From the NCBI GenBank assembly GCA_005938025.2, contig VCCI02000001.1, forward strand, positions 806,001 through 870,000: DNA of 64,000 nt, in the 5' to 3' direction. Positions 22,141-31,332 of this stretch are shown here, in pieces. The DNA comes from Inquilinus sp. KBS0705. Lineage in GTDB: Bacteria; Bacteroidota; Bacteroidia; Sphingobacteriales; Sphingobacteriaceae. Below the pieces are notes generated by a model. It made no database searches. It was not told where the DNA came from and saw only the letters and a list, made by a program, of their open reading frames with translations. The number at the start of each line of letters is the position of its first letter. The first letter of the stretch is position 1. The position numbers and the translations under genes were made by a program.

Positions 22141-25100
22141 ATGAGGAAGCATTTACTTCTATTTTTATTATTAACCGGCTTAACATTTTTAGCTAATAAA
22201 AATGTTAACGCACAGGGTGTTACAACAGCATCCATTAACGGTACGGTTACCGATAGCAAAGGTGGTATACCCGGTGCTACAGTATCTATTACTCACCAGC
22301 CAACCGGAACAGTATACTCAACTGTTACCCGTGCAGATGGCCGTTACAACATCCCCAACTTAAGGGTTGGTGGCCCCTACAGCTTTAAAGTATCTTTTAT
22401 CGGGTATAAAGATTTTACCCAGGAAGGCATCACTTTATCAATTGGCCAGGATCAAAGAATACCTGCTGTGCTCGAAGATAATACCACCTCTTTAAAAGAG
22501 GTAACCATCTCGGGTACACAAGGTAAGGTAATTAACTCGTCGCGCACTGGTGCACGCGAAACCATTACCCGCAGCCAGATAGAGACATTGCCTACCATTA
22601 ACCGTTCGTTGCAGGATTTTACAAAATTAACTCCTTCAGCCAATGGTTTAAGTTTTGGTGGCCGTTCAAGTACCTTTAACAACTTAACAGTTGATGGTGC
22701 TTTGTTCAACAACTCTTTTGGATTATCAGGTACTTTAGGTGGCCAAACCAGTTCACAACCAATATCGTTAGACGCTATTGACCAGATACAGGTTGATATT
22801 GCTCCTTACGACGTTCGTCAGGGTAACTTTACAGGCGCTGGTATCAATACAGTTGTAAAATCGGGTACTAACCAGGTTAAAGGAACAGCTTACTATTTTT
22901 TACGCGGCTCTAAATTAACGGGTTACCACGTAGGCCCAACCAACCTGAACGTAACATCATTTGATTATCACACTGATGGTATTGCAGTAGGCGGCCCGAT
23001 CATTAAAAACAAATTATTCTTATTCGTATCAGGCGAGCAGGAAAGGATCAGCCAACCACCATCAGCGGTATACGTAGCAGGCGGTGCTGGTGCAAGCGGT
23101 GCTAACGTTTCGCAGGTACAATCAAGCACATTGGATGCTATCAGGAATAAACTTATCGGCCTTGGATACGATCCGGGACCGTACCAGGGTTATAACTACA
23201 CTACATCAAGTGATAAGATAACAGCAAAGCTGGATTGGAATATCGATAAGAACAACGTTTTAAGTGCTAAATATTTCTACTTAAAATCGTTTAAAGATCA
23301 GCCTGCAAGTAACTCAGGTATAACTAATGGTGGTGTAGGTTTTGGTACAACACGTGCGCCAGGCCCATCAACCTTACCTTTCTTTGGCTCAGGTTATACC
23401 ATTAACAACAACTTTAATATTGGTATAGTTGAGTTAGCTACACGTGTTAGCAATACTATGTCAAACAAGCTTACCGTTGGTTACTCGGCTTTAAGAGATT
23501 TCCGTAGCTTTTTAGGTAGCAGTTCAATCCCGATGGTTGATATTGGTAATGGTGTTACTGCTGCGGATGGCACAGTTATTACCCCGGCCACTGCAACTGC
23601 AACAAGCTTCGGGTCTGAGCTTTATACAGCAGGTAACTTGCTAAGCACCAACATTTGGCAATTTGCCGATGACTTTACCATTTATGCCGGTAAACACGAG
23701 ATAACTTTAGGTACAAGCAACCAAATACAAAGCTATACCAACGGTTTTGCTCCTGATTATAACGGTTTATATACTTACAATTCAGCTTCAGATTTCCTTA
23801 ACGGATTACCTGCTGCTGCCTACACGCTGCGTTATTCTGCAGTAGGTAATGCATTCCCTTATGCTAAAATTAAGGCCTCTATTTACAGTGTTTACGCGCA
23901 AGATAAATATAGCGTTACTGATAACTTTAAGCTTACTTACGGCTTAAGGGCCGATTATGATGCGTTCCCGACTTCTTTAGCGCCAAATGCTAATGCTGCT
24001 GCCTTAACATTCCAGGGTGGTACACAAGTTGATGTTTCTAAATTGCCTAAAAATAGGGTGCAGTTATCACCACGCGTTGGTTTTAACTGGGATGTTAAAG
24101 GCGACCAATCTACCCAATTACGCGGTGGAACAGGCTTATTTACAGGCTCGGTACCGTTTGTATGGATATCTAACCAGGCATCAAACAATGGCTTGTTATT
24201 TGGTTCGTACACAGTTACAAAAGGTAACGTAAACAATACGCCGGCACAAAACAACCAATTAGTATTTAACCCTGATGTTAATGCAAACCGCCCTGCTCAA
24301 GGTGCTGCTAATACCTCATACGAGTTAGATGTTGCCGATCCTAATTTGAAATATCCAAAAATTTGGAGAACCAACTTAGCTATCGATCAAAAATTACCAT
24401 GGGGTATTATAGGTACAATTGAAGGTGCTTATACTAAGGATGTTAACGCTATCTATCACCAAAACTTAGTAGTATCTGATGGCTTCACTACGCTGCCTGG
24501 TACCGAAGGACAGATACGTTACAATTCAAAAAACACCACACCTTCTACTGCATCGCCGCAAAGCGCGACTAACCCGGGTATCACAGGGTTATATTACATG
24601 CGTAACACAAGCAAAGGTTACTCGTACTTTATTACAGGTCAGTTACAAAAAAGCTTCAGCAATGGCTTTTATGCTAACGTAGCGTACACCCACACAACAT
24701 CTAAAGATGTTAACGACGGTGGGTCTACCGCTTCAACTATCTGGAGCACACGTTATGTAGCCGGTAACCCGAATTTGGATAACTTATCAAACAGCTCGTT
24801 TGTACAACCAAACAGGATAATCGCTTCATTATCATACCGTAAACAATACGCTAAAAATGCTGCAAGTACAGTTGGTTTAGTGTTTGAAGCTGCCAACAAC
24901 GGTGCAGTATCATACATCACCGCCGGCGACCCTAACGGCGATGGTGCTACTAACGACCTGATGTACATACCTAAAGCCAAAGGTGACATCCTTTTAGTAG
25001 CTAATGATCCTTCGGATTTGCGTACACCTGACCAGTTATGGGGCCAATTGAATAACTTCATCAACCAGGATGGTTACTTAAATAGCCACCGTGGCCAATA

Positions 25101-25464
25101 TGCGCAAAGAAACGCTGTTATATTGCCTACCTACAAACGAATTGATTTCCACTTTGCACAGGACTTCTTTATCCCTGTTGGTAAGGTTAAGAATACACTG
25201 GAGTTTACCTTTGATGTTATTAACGTTGGTAACCTGCTTAACCGCGAATGGGGTGTTTACAAAACATCATATAGCGGCTTTAACAACGGTGCTACCACTG
25301 TGTTGAAATACGTTGGTAATGACCCTATTTCAGGTCGTCCAACCTACTCGTTCCCTTACCTTGATGCTACTAACCAGGTACCAGTTACTAACTCATTTAA
25401 AAATGATATTAGCCAGTTCTCTCGTTTCCAGGGTCAAATTGGTGTACGTTATATATTCAACTAA
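22141..25464 (+). CDS. Oar-like TonB-dependent outer-membrane receptor
   Basis: Outer-membrane protein of 1107 residues for TonB-powered uptake or secretion-related transport. ATG 22141 is used: it starts a clean signal peptide (MRKHLLLFLLLTG..., cut after VNA-Q); an open frame upstream has promoter-like sequence. Residues about 28-115 are a carboxypeptidase-regulatory-like beta domain (GTVTDSKGGIPGATVSITH, then RADGRYNIPNLRVGGPYSF), about 120-230 a plug domain, and the rest a large beta barrel ending in GVRYIFN. The order and spacing fit the Oar group rather than SusC, and no SusD gene follows. Substrate unknown. A strong terminator follows the stop. Confidence 0.92.
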   Translation: MRKHLLLFLLLTGLTFLANKNVNAQGVTTASINGTVTDSKGGIPGATVSITHQPTGTVYSTVTRADGRYNIPNLRVGGPYSFKVSFIGYKDFTQEGITLSIGQDQRIPAVLEDNTTSLKEVTISGTQGKVINSSRTGARETITRSQIETLPTINRSLQDFTKLTPSANGLSFGGRSSTFNNLTVDGALFNNSFGLSGTLGGQTSSQPISLDAIDQIQVDIAPYDVRQGNFTGAGINTVVKSGTNQVKGTAYYFLRGSKLTGYHVGPTNLNVTSFDYHTDGIAVGGPIIKNKLFLFVSGEQERISQPPSAVYVAGGAGASGANVSQVQSSTLDAIRNKLIGLGYDPGPYQGYNYTTSSDKITAKLDWNIDKNNVLSAKYFYLKSFKDQPASNSGITNGGVGFGTTRAPGPSTLPFFGSGYTINNNFNIGIVELATRVSNTMSNKLTVGYSALRDFRSFLGSSSIPMVDIGNGVTAADGTVITPATATATSFGSELYTAGNLLSTNIWQFADDFTIYAGKHEITLGTSNQIQSYTNGFAPDYNGLYTYNSASDFLNGLPAAAYTLRYSAVGNAFPYAKIKASIYSVYAQDKYSVTDNFKLTYGLRADYDAFPTSLAPNANAAALTFQGGTQVDVSKLPKNRVQLSPRVGFNWDVKGDQSTQLRGGTGLFTGSVPFVWISNQASNNGLLFGSYTVTKGNVNNTPAQNNQLVFNPDVNANRPAQGAANTSYELDVADPNLKYPKIWRTNLAIDQKLPWGIIGTIEGAYTKDVNAIYHQNLVVSDGFTTLPGTEGQIRYNSKNTTPSTASPQSATNPGITGLYYMRNTSKGYSYFITGQLQKSFSNGFYANVAYTHTTSKDVNDGGSTASTIWSTRYVAGNPNLDNLSNSSFVQPNRIIASLSYRKQYAKNAASTVGLVFEAANNGAVSYITAGDPNGDGATNDLMYIPKAKGDILLVANDPSDLRTPDQLWGQLNNFINQDGYLNSHRGQYAQRNAVILPTYKRIDFHFAQDFFIPVGKVKNTLEFTFDVINVGNLLNREWGVYKTSYSGFNNGATTVLKYVGNDPISGRPTYSFPYLDATNQVPVTNSFKNDISQFSRFQGQIGVRYIFN

Positions 25465-25481
25465 TAAGGTACATACCTCAA

Positions 25482-25514
25482 CAAAAAGAGCCCCGCATTG
25501 CGGGGCTCTTTTTG
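25482..25514. terminator. Terminator after the Oar-like gene
   Basis: Perfect 15-base stem CAAAAAGAGCCCCGC / GCGGGGCTCTTTTTG with a 3-base loop. Confidence 0.93.
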
Positions 25515-25684
25515 TTTTACAGGGTTTGTATTACCCTTCGTTTATATTGTTGACTTAGCTATAAATTTTTCGTTTATTTTGCTGCTTACACAGGGATTTT
25601 TTCCATTTTTTTTGCAGGTGTGCGGCTAACTAATATAACAAAATAATCCATATAAAAAAGCACCTGTTTTGTATATCACAAAAA

Positions 25685-25710
25685 ATCCCCGGCAGTATTA
25701 CCGCGGGGAT
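25685..25710 (-). terminator. Terminator after purM
   Basis: Stem ATCCCCG / CGGGGAT around a GCAGTATTACCG loop that can itself pair partly. On the minus strand it is followed by a run of T, so it serves purM. Confidence 0.75.
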
Positions 25711-25750
25711 CGTATTTTTAGTGGTCCCTAAAAAGTCAGGGTGGGTAATT

Positions 25751-26932
25751 TTAGTTGTATATAAACTCTCCGTAAGGCGAGGTAACCGTTACCTGCTTTT
25801 TATTAGCAGCCTCTACAAGGCCAATTATTTGTGCATCTACACCAAAGCCGGTTGAAATCTCTATCAGCTCCTGGGCTATTTCTTTCGGAACATAAAGCTC
25901 CATACGGTGGCCCATGTTAAACACCTTGTACATCTCTTGCCAGCTGGTGTTACTCTCTTCCTGTATCAGCTTAAATAGCGGCGGGATAGGGAATAGGTTG
26001 TTTTTTATAACGTGCAGGTTATCTATAAAGTGCAGCACCTTGGTTTGCGCGCCGCCGCTGCAATGCACCATGCCATGTATTTGGCTGCGGTAACCATCCA
26101 GCATCTTTTTGATGATAGGGGCGTAGGTGCGGGTTGCCGATAGTACCAGCTTGCCGGCAGTTATAGTTTGCCCGTTGCCAAGGTCAATAAGGTCGGTTAG
26201 GTTTTTACTGCCCGAAAACACCAGGTCCAGCGGAAGGGCGGGGTCATAGCTTTCGGTATACTTAGCAGCAATGGTTTTGTTGAACACATCGTGGCGGGCA
26301 GATGTTAACCCGTTTGAGCCCATGCCGCCGTTATACTCTTTTTCGTAACTGGCCTGCCCGTATGATGCCAGGCCTACAATTACATCGCCGGGTTGTATGC
26401 GGTGGTTTGATATTACATCCTCGCGTTTCATGCGGCAGGTAACTGTCGAATCTACTATAATGGTACGCACCAGGTCGCCTACATCGGCAGTTTCGCCACC
26501 AGTAGAGTAGATGCCTATACCGGCGTCCCTTAATTCGGCCAATATCTCTTCGGTGTCGTTAATGATGGCCGCTATTACTTCACCGGGTATCAGGTTTTTG
26601 TTACGGCCGATGGTTGATGATAGCAATATGTTATCGGTAGCACCTACGCAAAGCAGGTCGTCGAGGTTCATAATAATGGCATCCTGTGCTATACCGCGCC
26701 AAACAGATATGTCGCCGGTTTCTTTCCAATAGGTGTATGCTAATGACGATTTTGTACCTGCGCCATCGGCATGCATAATATTGCAATACAGCTCGTCATT
26801 AGTTAATATATCCGGTACTATTTTGCAGAAAGCCTTTGGGAAAATACCCTTATCAATGTTTTTAATGGCATTATGTACATCATCTTTTGATGCAGATACG
26901 CCCCGTTGATCATATCTTTGCGGAGAAATCAT
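25751..26932 (-). CDS. purM: Phosphoribosylformylglycinamidine cyclo-ligase (AIR synthetase)
   Basis: Closes the imidazole ring of AIR with ATP in purine synthesis. It has 393 residues, longer than the roughly 345 of the E. coli enzyme but typical of Bacteroidota forms. Motifs: QRYDQRGVSASK at the start, HADGAGTKSSLAY, NLDDLLCVGA, GIGIYSTGGETADVGD, and a C-terminal HCSGGAQTKVLHF followed by VFNMGHRMELYV. ATG 26932 is chosen; the in-frame TTG two codons earlier lies against the TATATTTG box at 26936-26943 (minus strand). With only 3 bases between box and ATG, a leaderless mRNA is predicted. Confidence 0.95.
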   Translation of the reverse strand: MISPQRYDQRGVSASKDDVHNAIKNIDKGIFPKAFCKIVPDILTNDELYCNIMHADGAGTKSSLAYTYWKETGDISVWRGIAQDAIIMNLDDLLCVGATDNILLSSTIGRNKNLIPGEVIAAIINDTEEILAELRDAGIGIYSTGGETADVGDLVRTIIVDSTVTCRMKREDVISNHRIQPGDVIVGLASYGQASYEKEYNGGMGSNGLTSARHDVFNKTIAAKYTESYDPALPLDLVFSGSKNLTDLIDLGNGQTITAGKLVLSATRTYAPIIKKMLDGYRSQIHGMVHCSGGAQTKVLHFIDNLHVIKNNLFPIPPLFKLIQEESNTSWQEMYKVFNMGHRMELYVPKEIAQELIEISTGFGVDAQIIGLVEAANKKQVTVTSPYGEFIYN

Positions 26933-26935
26933 GGG

Positions 26936-26943
26936 CAAATATA
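26936..26943 (-). promoter_or_regulatory. Predicted -7 box of purM
   Basis: TATATTTG on the minus strand, 3 bases upstream of the purM ATG. Confidence 0.5.
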
Positions 26944-26976
26944 CTGCTTAAACCTATTTTCTTTACTACAGTTTAT

Positions 26977-26984
26977 TATCTTTG
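26977..26984 (+). promoter_or_regulatory. Predicted -7 box of the ClC gene
   Basis: TATCTTTG on the plus strand, 62 bases before ATG 27047. Confidence 0.5.
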
Positions 26985-27046
26985 TTCAAATCTCAAACTG
27001 CAGGGCTCTAATTCTCTTTTAGTACGCTGCATATCAACATCACCGC

Positions 27047-28441
27047 ATGGAATTTATTTATTGGCTAAGGGCCCAATTAAAAAGATCATTTGACAGAATT
27101 CGGAACGAAAATTTAAAGAAGAACGCCTTGATAGCTATTCCATTTTGGATAGCATCAATAATTACAGGGTTATTCGCGGTAATATATACCAAGCTTTTTT
27201 TGGCAGCTGAAAATTTAACAGGGTACATTATTCGCGGCCACGAATGGTTTTTATTTATTTTAACACCTGTATGTTTCTTATTGGCGTGGTGGATGGTTAA
27301 AAAGTTGGCACCTTACTCAAAGGGTAGCGGTATACCGCAGGTGATGGCTGCTATACAACTGTCGGCTGTAAAAGACAATCAAAAGAATAATAAATTTTTA
27401 AGTATTAAAATCATCCTGGTAAAAGTAATGTCGAGCCTGGTGATGGCATTAGGTGGCGGAGCCATTGGGCGCGAGGGGCCAACTATACAAATATCAGCTT
27501 CGGTATTTAAAATAATATATCATGTGCTACCAAAATGGTGGCCCAAAATTGCTAAGCGCAACATGATAGTTACGGGTGCTGCAGCCGGCCTTGCAGCCGC
27601 ATTTAATACGCCCCTGGGCGGTATTGTATTTGCTATTGAAGAGCTTACAAAAACCCACTTTAGCTATTTTAAAACAGCCATATTTTCGTCCGTTATTATT
27701 GCAGGTTTATCGGCGCAGGCATTATTGGGACCATATCTTTATTTGGGGTACCCTAAAATCGATGGTTTATCACCTTTCATATTTGCCGGGGTTGTACTGG
27801 TTGCCATAATAGCAGGACTACTGGGCAGTGCTATGGGTAAATTAATACTATTCATTTTTGCCTGGAAGGCTAAATTTAATTTTACTTATCAGCATGCCAT
27901 GTATGTGGGTGCCTGTGCTTTTTTAATGGCCGGAATGGCTTATTTTATAAATATGGGTGTGTTGGGCTCGGGGAAGGATTTAATGGTGCAAACGCTGTTT
28001 AGCCCTTTTAAATATTCAACCTGGTTTATGCCTATACTGCGCATTACAGGCCCGCTGGTATCATTTACAACAGGTGCGGCAGGCGGTATATTTGCACCGG
28101 CCCTTGCTGCCGGTGCAAGCGTAGGCTCAGTGGTTTCGGGTTGGTTCCATCTTTCGGGGGCCAATACCAATTTATTGATATTGGCCGGTATGGTTGGGTT
28201 TTTAACAGGCGTTACACGGTCGCCATTCACATCGGTTATTTTGGTATTGGAAATGACAGACCGCCACAGCGTTATATTCCATTTGATTTTGGCTGGGATG
28301 ATAGCCAGTCTGGTATCTATTATCATAGACAAACACTCGCTTTATGACCATTTAAAACACCAGTATATAGAAGAAGTTGAAGACGGCGAACGAGGCTTAC
28401 CATCGGATATAAGCGTTGAAACTAAAGAGCAAACAAATTGA
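27047..28441 (+). CDS. ClC-family chloride channel/transporter
   Basis: Integral membrane protein of 464 residues that moves chloride (or fluoride-like anions), probably as a Cl/H antiporter. The three selectivity-filter segments are present: KGSGIPQVMAA, GGGAIGREGPTIQ with the gating Glu, and GAAGGIFAPALAAGASVG. The internal proton-glutamate position fits FAIEELTKTHF. Both Glu residues support antiport rather than passive channel activity. No CBS domains follow the membrane part. ATG 27047 begins a short amphipathic helix typical of the family. It is divergent from purM; the role is not set by context. Confidence 0.94.
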   Translation: MEFIYWLRAQLKRSFDRIRNENLKKNALIAIPFWIASIITGLFAVIYTKLFLAAENLTGYIIRGHEWFLFILTPVCFLLAWWMVKKLAPYSKGSGIPQVMAAIQLSAVKDNQKNNKFLSIKIILVKVMSSLVMALGGGAIGREGPTIQISASVFKIIYHVLPKWWPKIAKRNMIVTGAAAGLAAAFNTPLGGIVFAIEELTKTHFSYFKTAIFSSVIIAGLSAQALLGPYLYLGYPKIDGLSPFIFAGVVLVAIIAGLLGSAMGKLILFIFAWKAKFNFTYQHAMYVGACAFLMAGMAYFINMGVLGSGKDLMVQTLFSPFKYSTWFMPILRITGPLVSFTTGAAGGIFAPALAAGASVGSVVSGWFHLSGANTNLLILAGMVGFLTGVTRSPFTSVILVLEMTDRHSVIFHLILAGMIASLVSIIIDKHSLYDHLKHQYIEEVEDGERGLPSDISVETKEQTN

Positions 28442-28476
28442 TAAAAAACTTTATCTGGTGATAGGGAATAAAAAAA

Positions 28477-28510
28477 CCCTCTCTTTCCGTTAGCCAACGG
28501 AGAGAGAGGG
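28477..28510 (-). terminator. Terminator after the glutamine synthetase gene
   Basis: CCCTCTCTTTCCGTT, loop AGCC, AACGGAGAGAGAGGG, a long stem with one mismatch. The T run lies on the minus strand. Confidence 0.8.
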
Positions 28511-28543
28511 CAGTGGTGAGTAAACTCATCGGCATAATTAATC

Positions 28544-30718
28544 TTACCTAATAAACAACAATTCCCTAAACTTAGGCAGCGGCCATAACGAGTCGTCAAC
28601 CAGCGTTTCCAGCTTGTCTACATGGTAGCGTATTGGGGCAAAATAGGTTTTAACCTTTTCGTCGTAATCAATAGCGCGTTGGCGTATATCTTCAACCGCG
28701 TTGGCTTTTTTACGCTCGTTCACCATTTCCTCTACATTGGTTTTTATAAAGTTAATATGCTCGGCTATTTTATTAATAATATCAACCTGCGCGGCGTACG
28801 TGCTTTTATCAAGCCCAATATCTTTAAGTCCTTTCACGTTCTCTACCAGTTTTGATTGATAGGCTATAGCCGCCGGTACTATCAAATTCATGGTAAGCTC
28901 GCCCATAACGCGTGCCTCTATCTGTAATTTTTTATAAAAGCTATCTAACAGTATCTCGTGGCGGGCATCCGCTTCGCGTTTGGTAAATACCCCGGTTTCG
29001 GCAAACAGGTGCTCGGCCTTGTCGGTAACCAGCGCGTCTAAAGCCTTAGGTGTGGTTTTTATGTTGGCCAGGCCGCGTGCTTCGGCTTCTTTTTCCCACT
29101 CGGCGCTGTAGCCATTGCCTTCAAAACGGATATTGCGCGATTCTTTGATATACCTTTTAATAATGGTCATTAAGGCCACATCCTTTTTCTCGCCTTTTTT
29201 TATCAGCTTATCTACATCGTATTTGAATTTTTTAAGCTGGTCGGCCACTATCAGGTTTAATATGGTCATAGGGCTGGCCGAGTTAGCCGACGAGCCCACC
29301 GCGCGCAACTCAAACTTATTACCTGTAAAGGCAAAAGGCGATGTGCGGTTACGGTCGGTATTGTCTCGTAATATGTTGGTTATTTTAGGGATGCCCTGCC
29401 ATAGCGAGTTCTCTTCCTTTATTTTTTTGCTCAGGCGCGATGTGTCTATCTCGTCTAATACATCGTTTAACTGGCTGCCCAAAAATATAGATATAATAGC
29501 AGGAGGGGCCTCGTTAGCACCCAGGCGATGGTCATTATTTACCGATGCTATAGATGCGCGCAATAGATCGGCATGCTCGTGTACCGCCCTTATGGTATTC
29601 ACAAAAAAGGTCAAAAACATTAGATTGTTTTTTGGCGTTTTGCCCGGCGATAACAGGTTTTTACCGGTATTGGTTATCATACTCCAGTTATTGTGCTTGC
29701 CCGAGCCGTTGATGCCTGCATAAGGTTTTTCGTGCAGCAATACCTTAAAGTTATGGCGTTTGGCTACGCGGTCCATAATATCCATTAATAACTGGTTATG
29801 GTCAATAGCCAAGTTTATCTCTTCGTAAATGGGTGCGCACTCAAACTGTGATGGTGCAACCTCGTTATGGCGGGTTTTTAAGGGTATACCTAATTGCAGG
29901 GCCTCGGTTTCCATATCCTGCATAAAGGCATAGGCACGGCTTGGTATCGATCCAAAGTAATGATCTTCTAACTGCTGGTTTTTGGCAGACATGTGGCCAA
30001 ATAAGGTGCGGCCTGTTAAATACAGATCGGGCCGGGCATTAAACAAGGCGGTATCTACCAAAAAGTACTCCTGTTCTATACCTAATGATGCATTCACCTT
30101 TTCGATGCTTTTATCAAAATAGTGACAAACATCTACGGCGGCTTTATCCAGGGCGCTTAGGGCCTTTAATAAAGGTACTTTATAATCCAGCGCTTCGCCG
30201 GTGTACGATACAAATACAGTAGGTATACATAAGGTTCGGCCCATTATAAAGGCAGGGGAGGATGGATCCCAGGCGGTGTAACCGCGGGCCTCAAAAGTAT
30301 TGCGTATACCACCGCTGGGGAAGCTGGATGCATCAGGCTCCTGCTGTGCCAGCGCGTCGCCGCTAAAGCGCTCTATCGATCCGCCATCGCTTGTGGGTTC
30401 AAAAAAGGCGTCATGCTTTTCGGCGGTGGTGCCCGTTAAAGGTTGAAACCAGTGGGTGTAGTGTGTAGCGCCCTTGCCCATTGCCCATGATCGCATTGAC
30501 GATGCCACCTGGTCGGCCATATCGCGGGGGATGGTTTCGCCATTATCTATCGAGTTTATAATGCTTGCAAAGGCATCGGCCGATAAATATTCCTTCATTT
30601 TCTTTTTATCGAAAACATTTGCACCGAAATAATCGGATATTTTGGAAGAAGGGAATTTAACTTCGGGTATCTCGCGGTTTAGCACTGCCCTTAAGGCCTG
30701 AAAACGGATATTGGACAT
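28544..30718 (-). CDS. glnN: Glutamine synthetase type III
   Basis: Makes glutamine from glutamate, ammonia and ATP. The 724 residues match the type III (GSIII/GlnN) class, much larger than GSI. Signatures include DYFGANVFDKKKMKEYL at the N terminus, SLGIEQEYFLVD, a central EVAPSQFECAPIYEE, GINGSGKHNNWSM and NDHRLGANEAPPAI in the ATP/glutamate site. The C terminus contains VDKLETLVDDSLWPLPKFRE, also typical of the class. The minus-strand box TAATTTTG (30741-30748) is a likely promoter, and a palindrome at 30765-30782 covers its -33 position, suggesting regulation. The divergent neighbour is a porin-like gene. Confidence 0.96.
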   Translation of the reverse strand: MSNIRFQALRAVLNREIPEVKFPSSKISDYFGANVFDKKKMKEYLSADAFASIINSIDNGETIPRDMADQVASSMRSWAMGKGATHYTHWFQPLTGTTAEKHDAFFEPTSDGGSIERFSGDALAQQEPDASSFPSGGIRNTFEARGYTAWDPSSPAFIMGRTLCIPTVFVSYTGEALDYKVPLLKALSALDKAAVDVCHYFDKSIEKVNASLGIEQEYFLVDTALFNARPDLYLTGRTLFGHMSAKNQQLEDHYFGSIPSRAYAFMQDMETEALQLGIPLKTRHNEVAPSQFECAPIYEEINLAIDHNQLLMDIMDRVAKRHNFKVLLHEKPYAGINGSGKHNNWSMITNTGKNLLSPGKTPKNNLMFLTFFVNTIRAVHEHADLLRASIASVNNDHRLGANEAPPAIISIFLGSQLNDVLDEIDTSRLSKKIKEENSLWQGIPKITNILRDNTDRNRTSPFAFTGNKFELRAVGSSANSASPMTILNLIVADQLKKFKYDVDKLIKKGEKKDVALMTIIKRYIKESRNIRFEGNGYSAEWEKEAEARGLANIKTTPKALDALVTDKAEHLFAETGVFTKREADARHEILLDSFYKKLQIEARVMGELTMNLIVPAAIAYQSKLVENVKGLKDIGLDKSTYAAQVDIINKIAEHINFIKTNVEEMVNERKKANAVEDIRQRAIDYDEKVKTYFAPIRYHVDKLETLVDDSLWPLPKFRELLFIR

Positions 30719-30740
30719 AATGGTAACAATTGGTTTAGCC

Positions 30741-30748
30741 CAAAATTA
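30741..30748 (-). promoter_or_regulatory. Predicted -7 box of glnN
   Basis: TAATTTTG on the minus strand, 22 bases before the start codon. Confidence 0.5.
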
Positions 30749-30764
30749 TAAAATCATTTAAAAT

Positions 30765-30782
30765 AACAGGTATAAACCTGTT
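30765..30782. promoter_or_regulatory. Palindrome at the -33 position of glnN, candidate operator
   Basis: AACAGGT, spacer ATAA, ACCTGTT: a perfect 7-4-7 inverted repeat located about 17-34 bases upstream of the predicted -7 box. Confidence 0.45.
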
Positions 30783-31332
30783 TGATTGTTAATTCGCGGC
30801 TATTTTGTTAAAATAATATTATTTACTGGTAAATTATGTCTGTTTTTGCCATAATTTCAATGAAAATCCGATACTTTATGCATGCATAGCAAGTATTTAA
30901 ATAAAAAATTTGTTTAAAACTCGTATTTATTGCCATAAAGCTAAAATACTTACCTCATAATATTGATAAATTATAATATTTATAATTATCGACTTTCTAT
31001 TTTGATTTATTGTGAATATAAATGTTAATAAATAATGCAATTAATTAAAAATTAGGTGCTAATTATTGAAATTATATCATAAATAATTTGTTTTTATTAA
31101 AATTCATTCATAATTTCATAAAAAAATTGATAATTTATATCTATTTAATAGATTTTAATTATTTATAACGCCGTTAAGATTAGATATGCTGATTATTATA
31201 GAAAATTATTTATTTTTTTATGAAAATCAGATGAAAAACAAGGCGTTTAATGTAAATACTGCTAAATACCTGACCAAATAATAATAAAAATTAACAACAA
31301 TTAACAAAAATCATTAATCACAATCCCTTATC

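Larger units (their letters stand above)
30719..31332. promoter_or_regulatory. Long, very AT-rich divergent promoter region (glnN / porin)
   Basis: 614 bases with no supported gene. Near glnN lie a TAATTTTG box (30741-30748, minus) and the palindrome described separately. From about 30890 to 31330 the sequence is almost only A and T with many ATAAT/ATTTAT stretches and no clear TAnnTTTG box near the porin gene. A GC island (AACGCCGTTAAG) occurs at about 31169. Confidence 0.6.
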
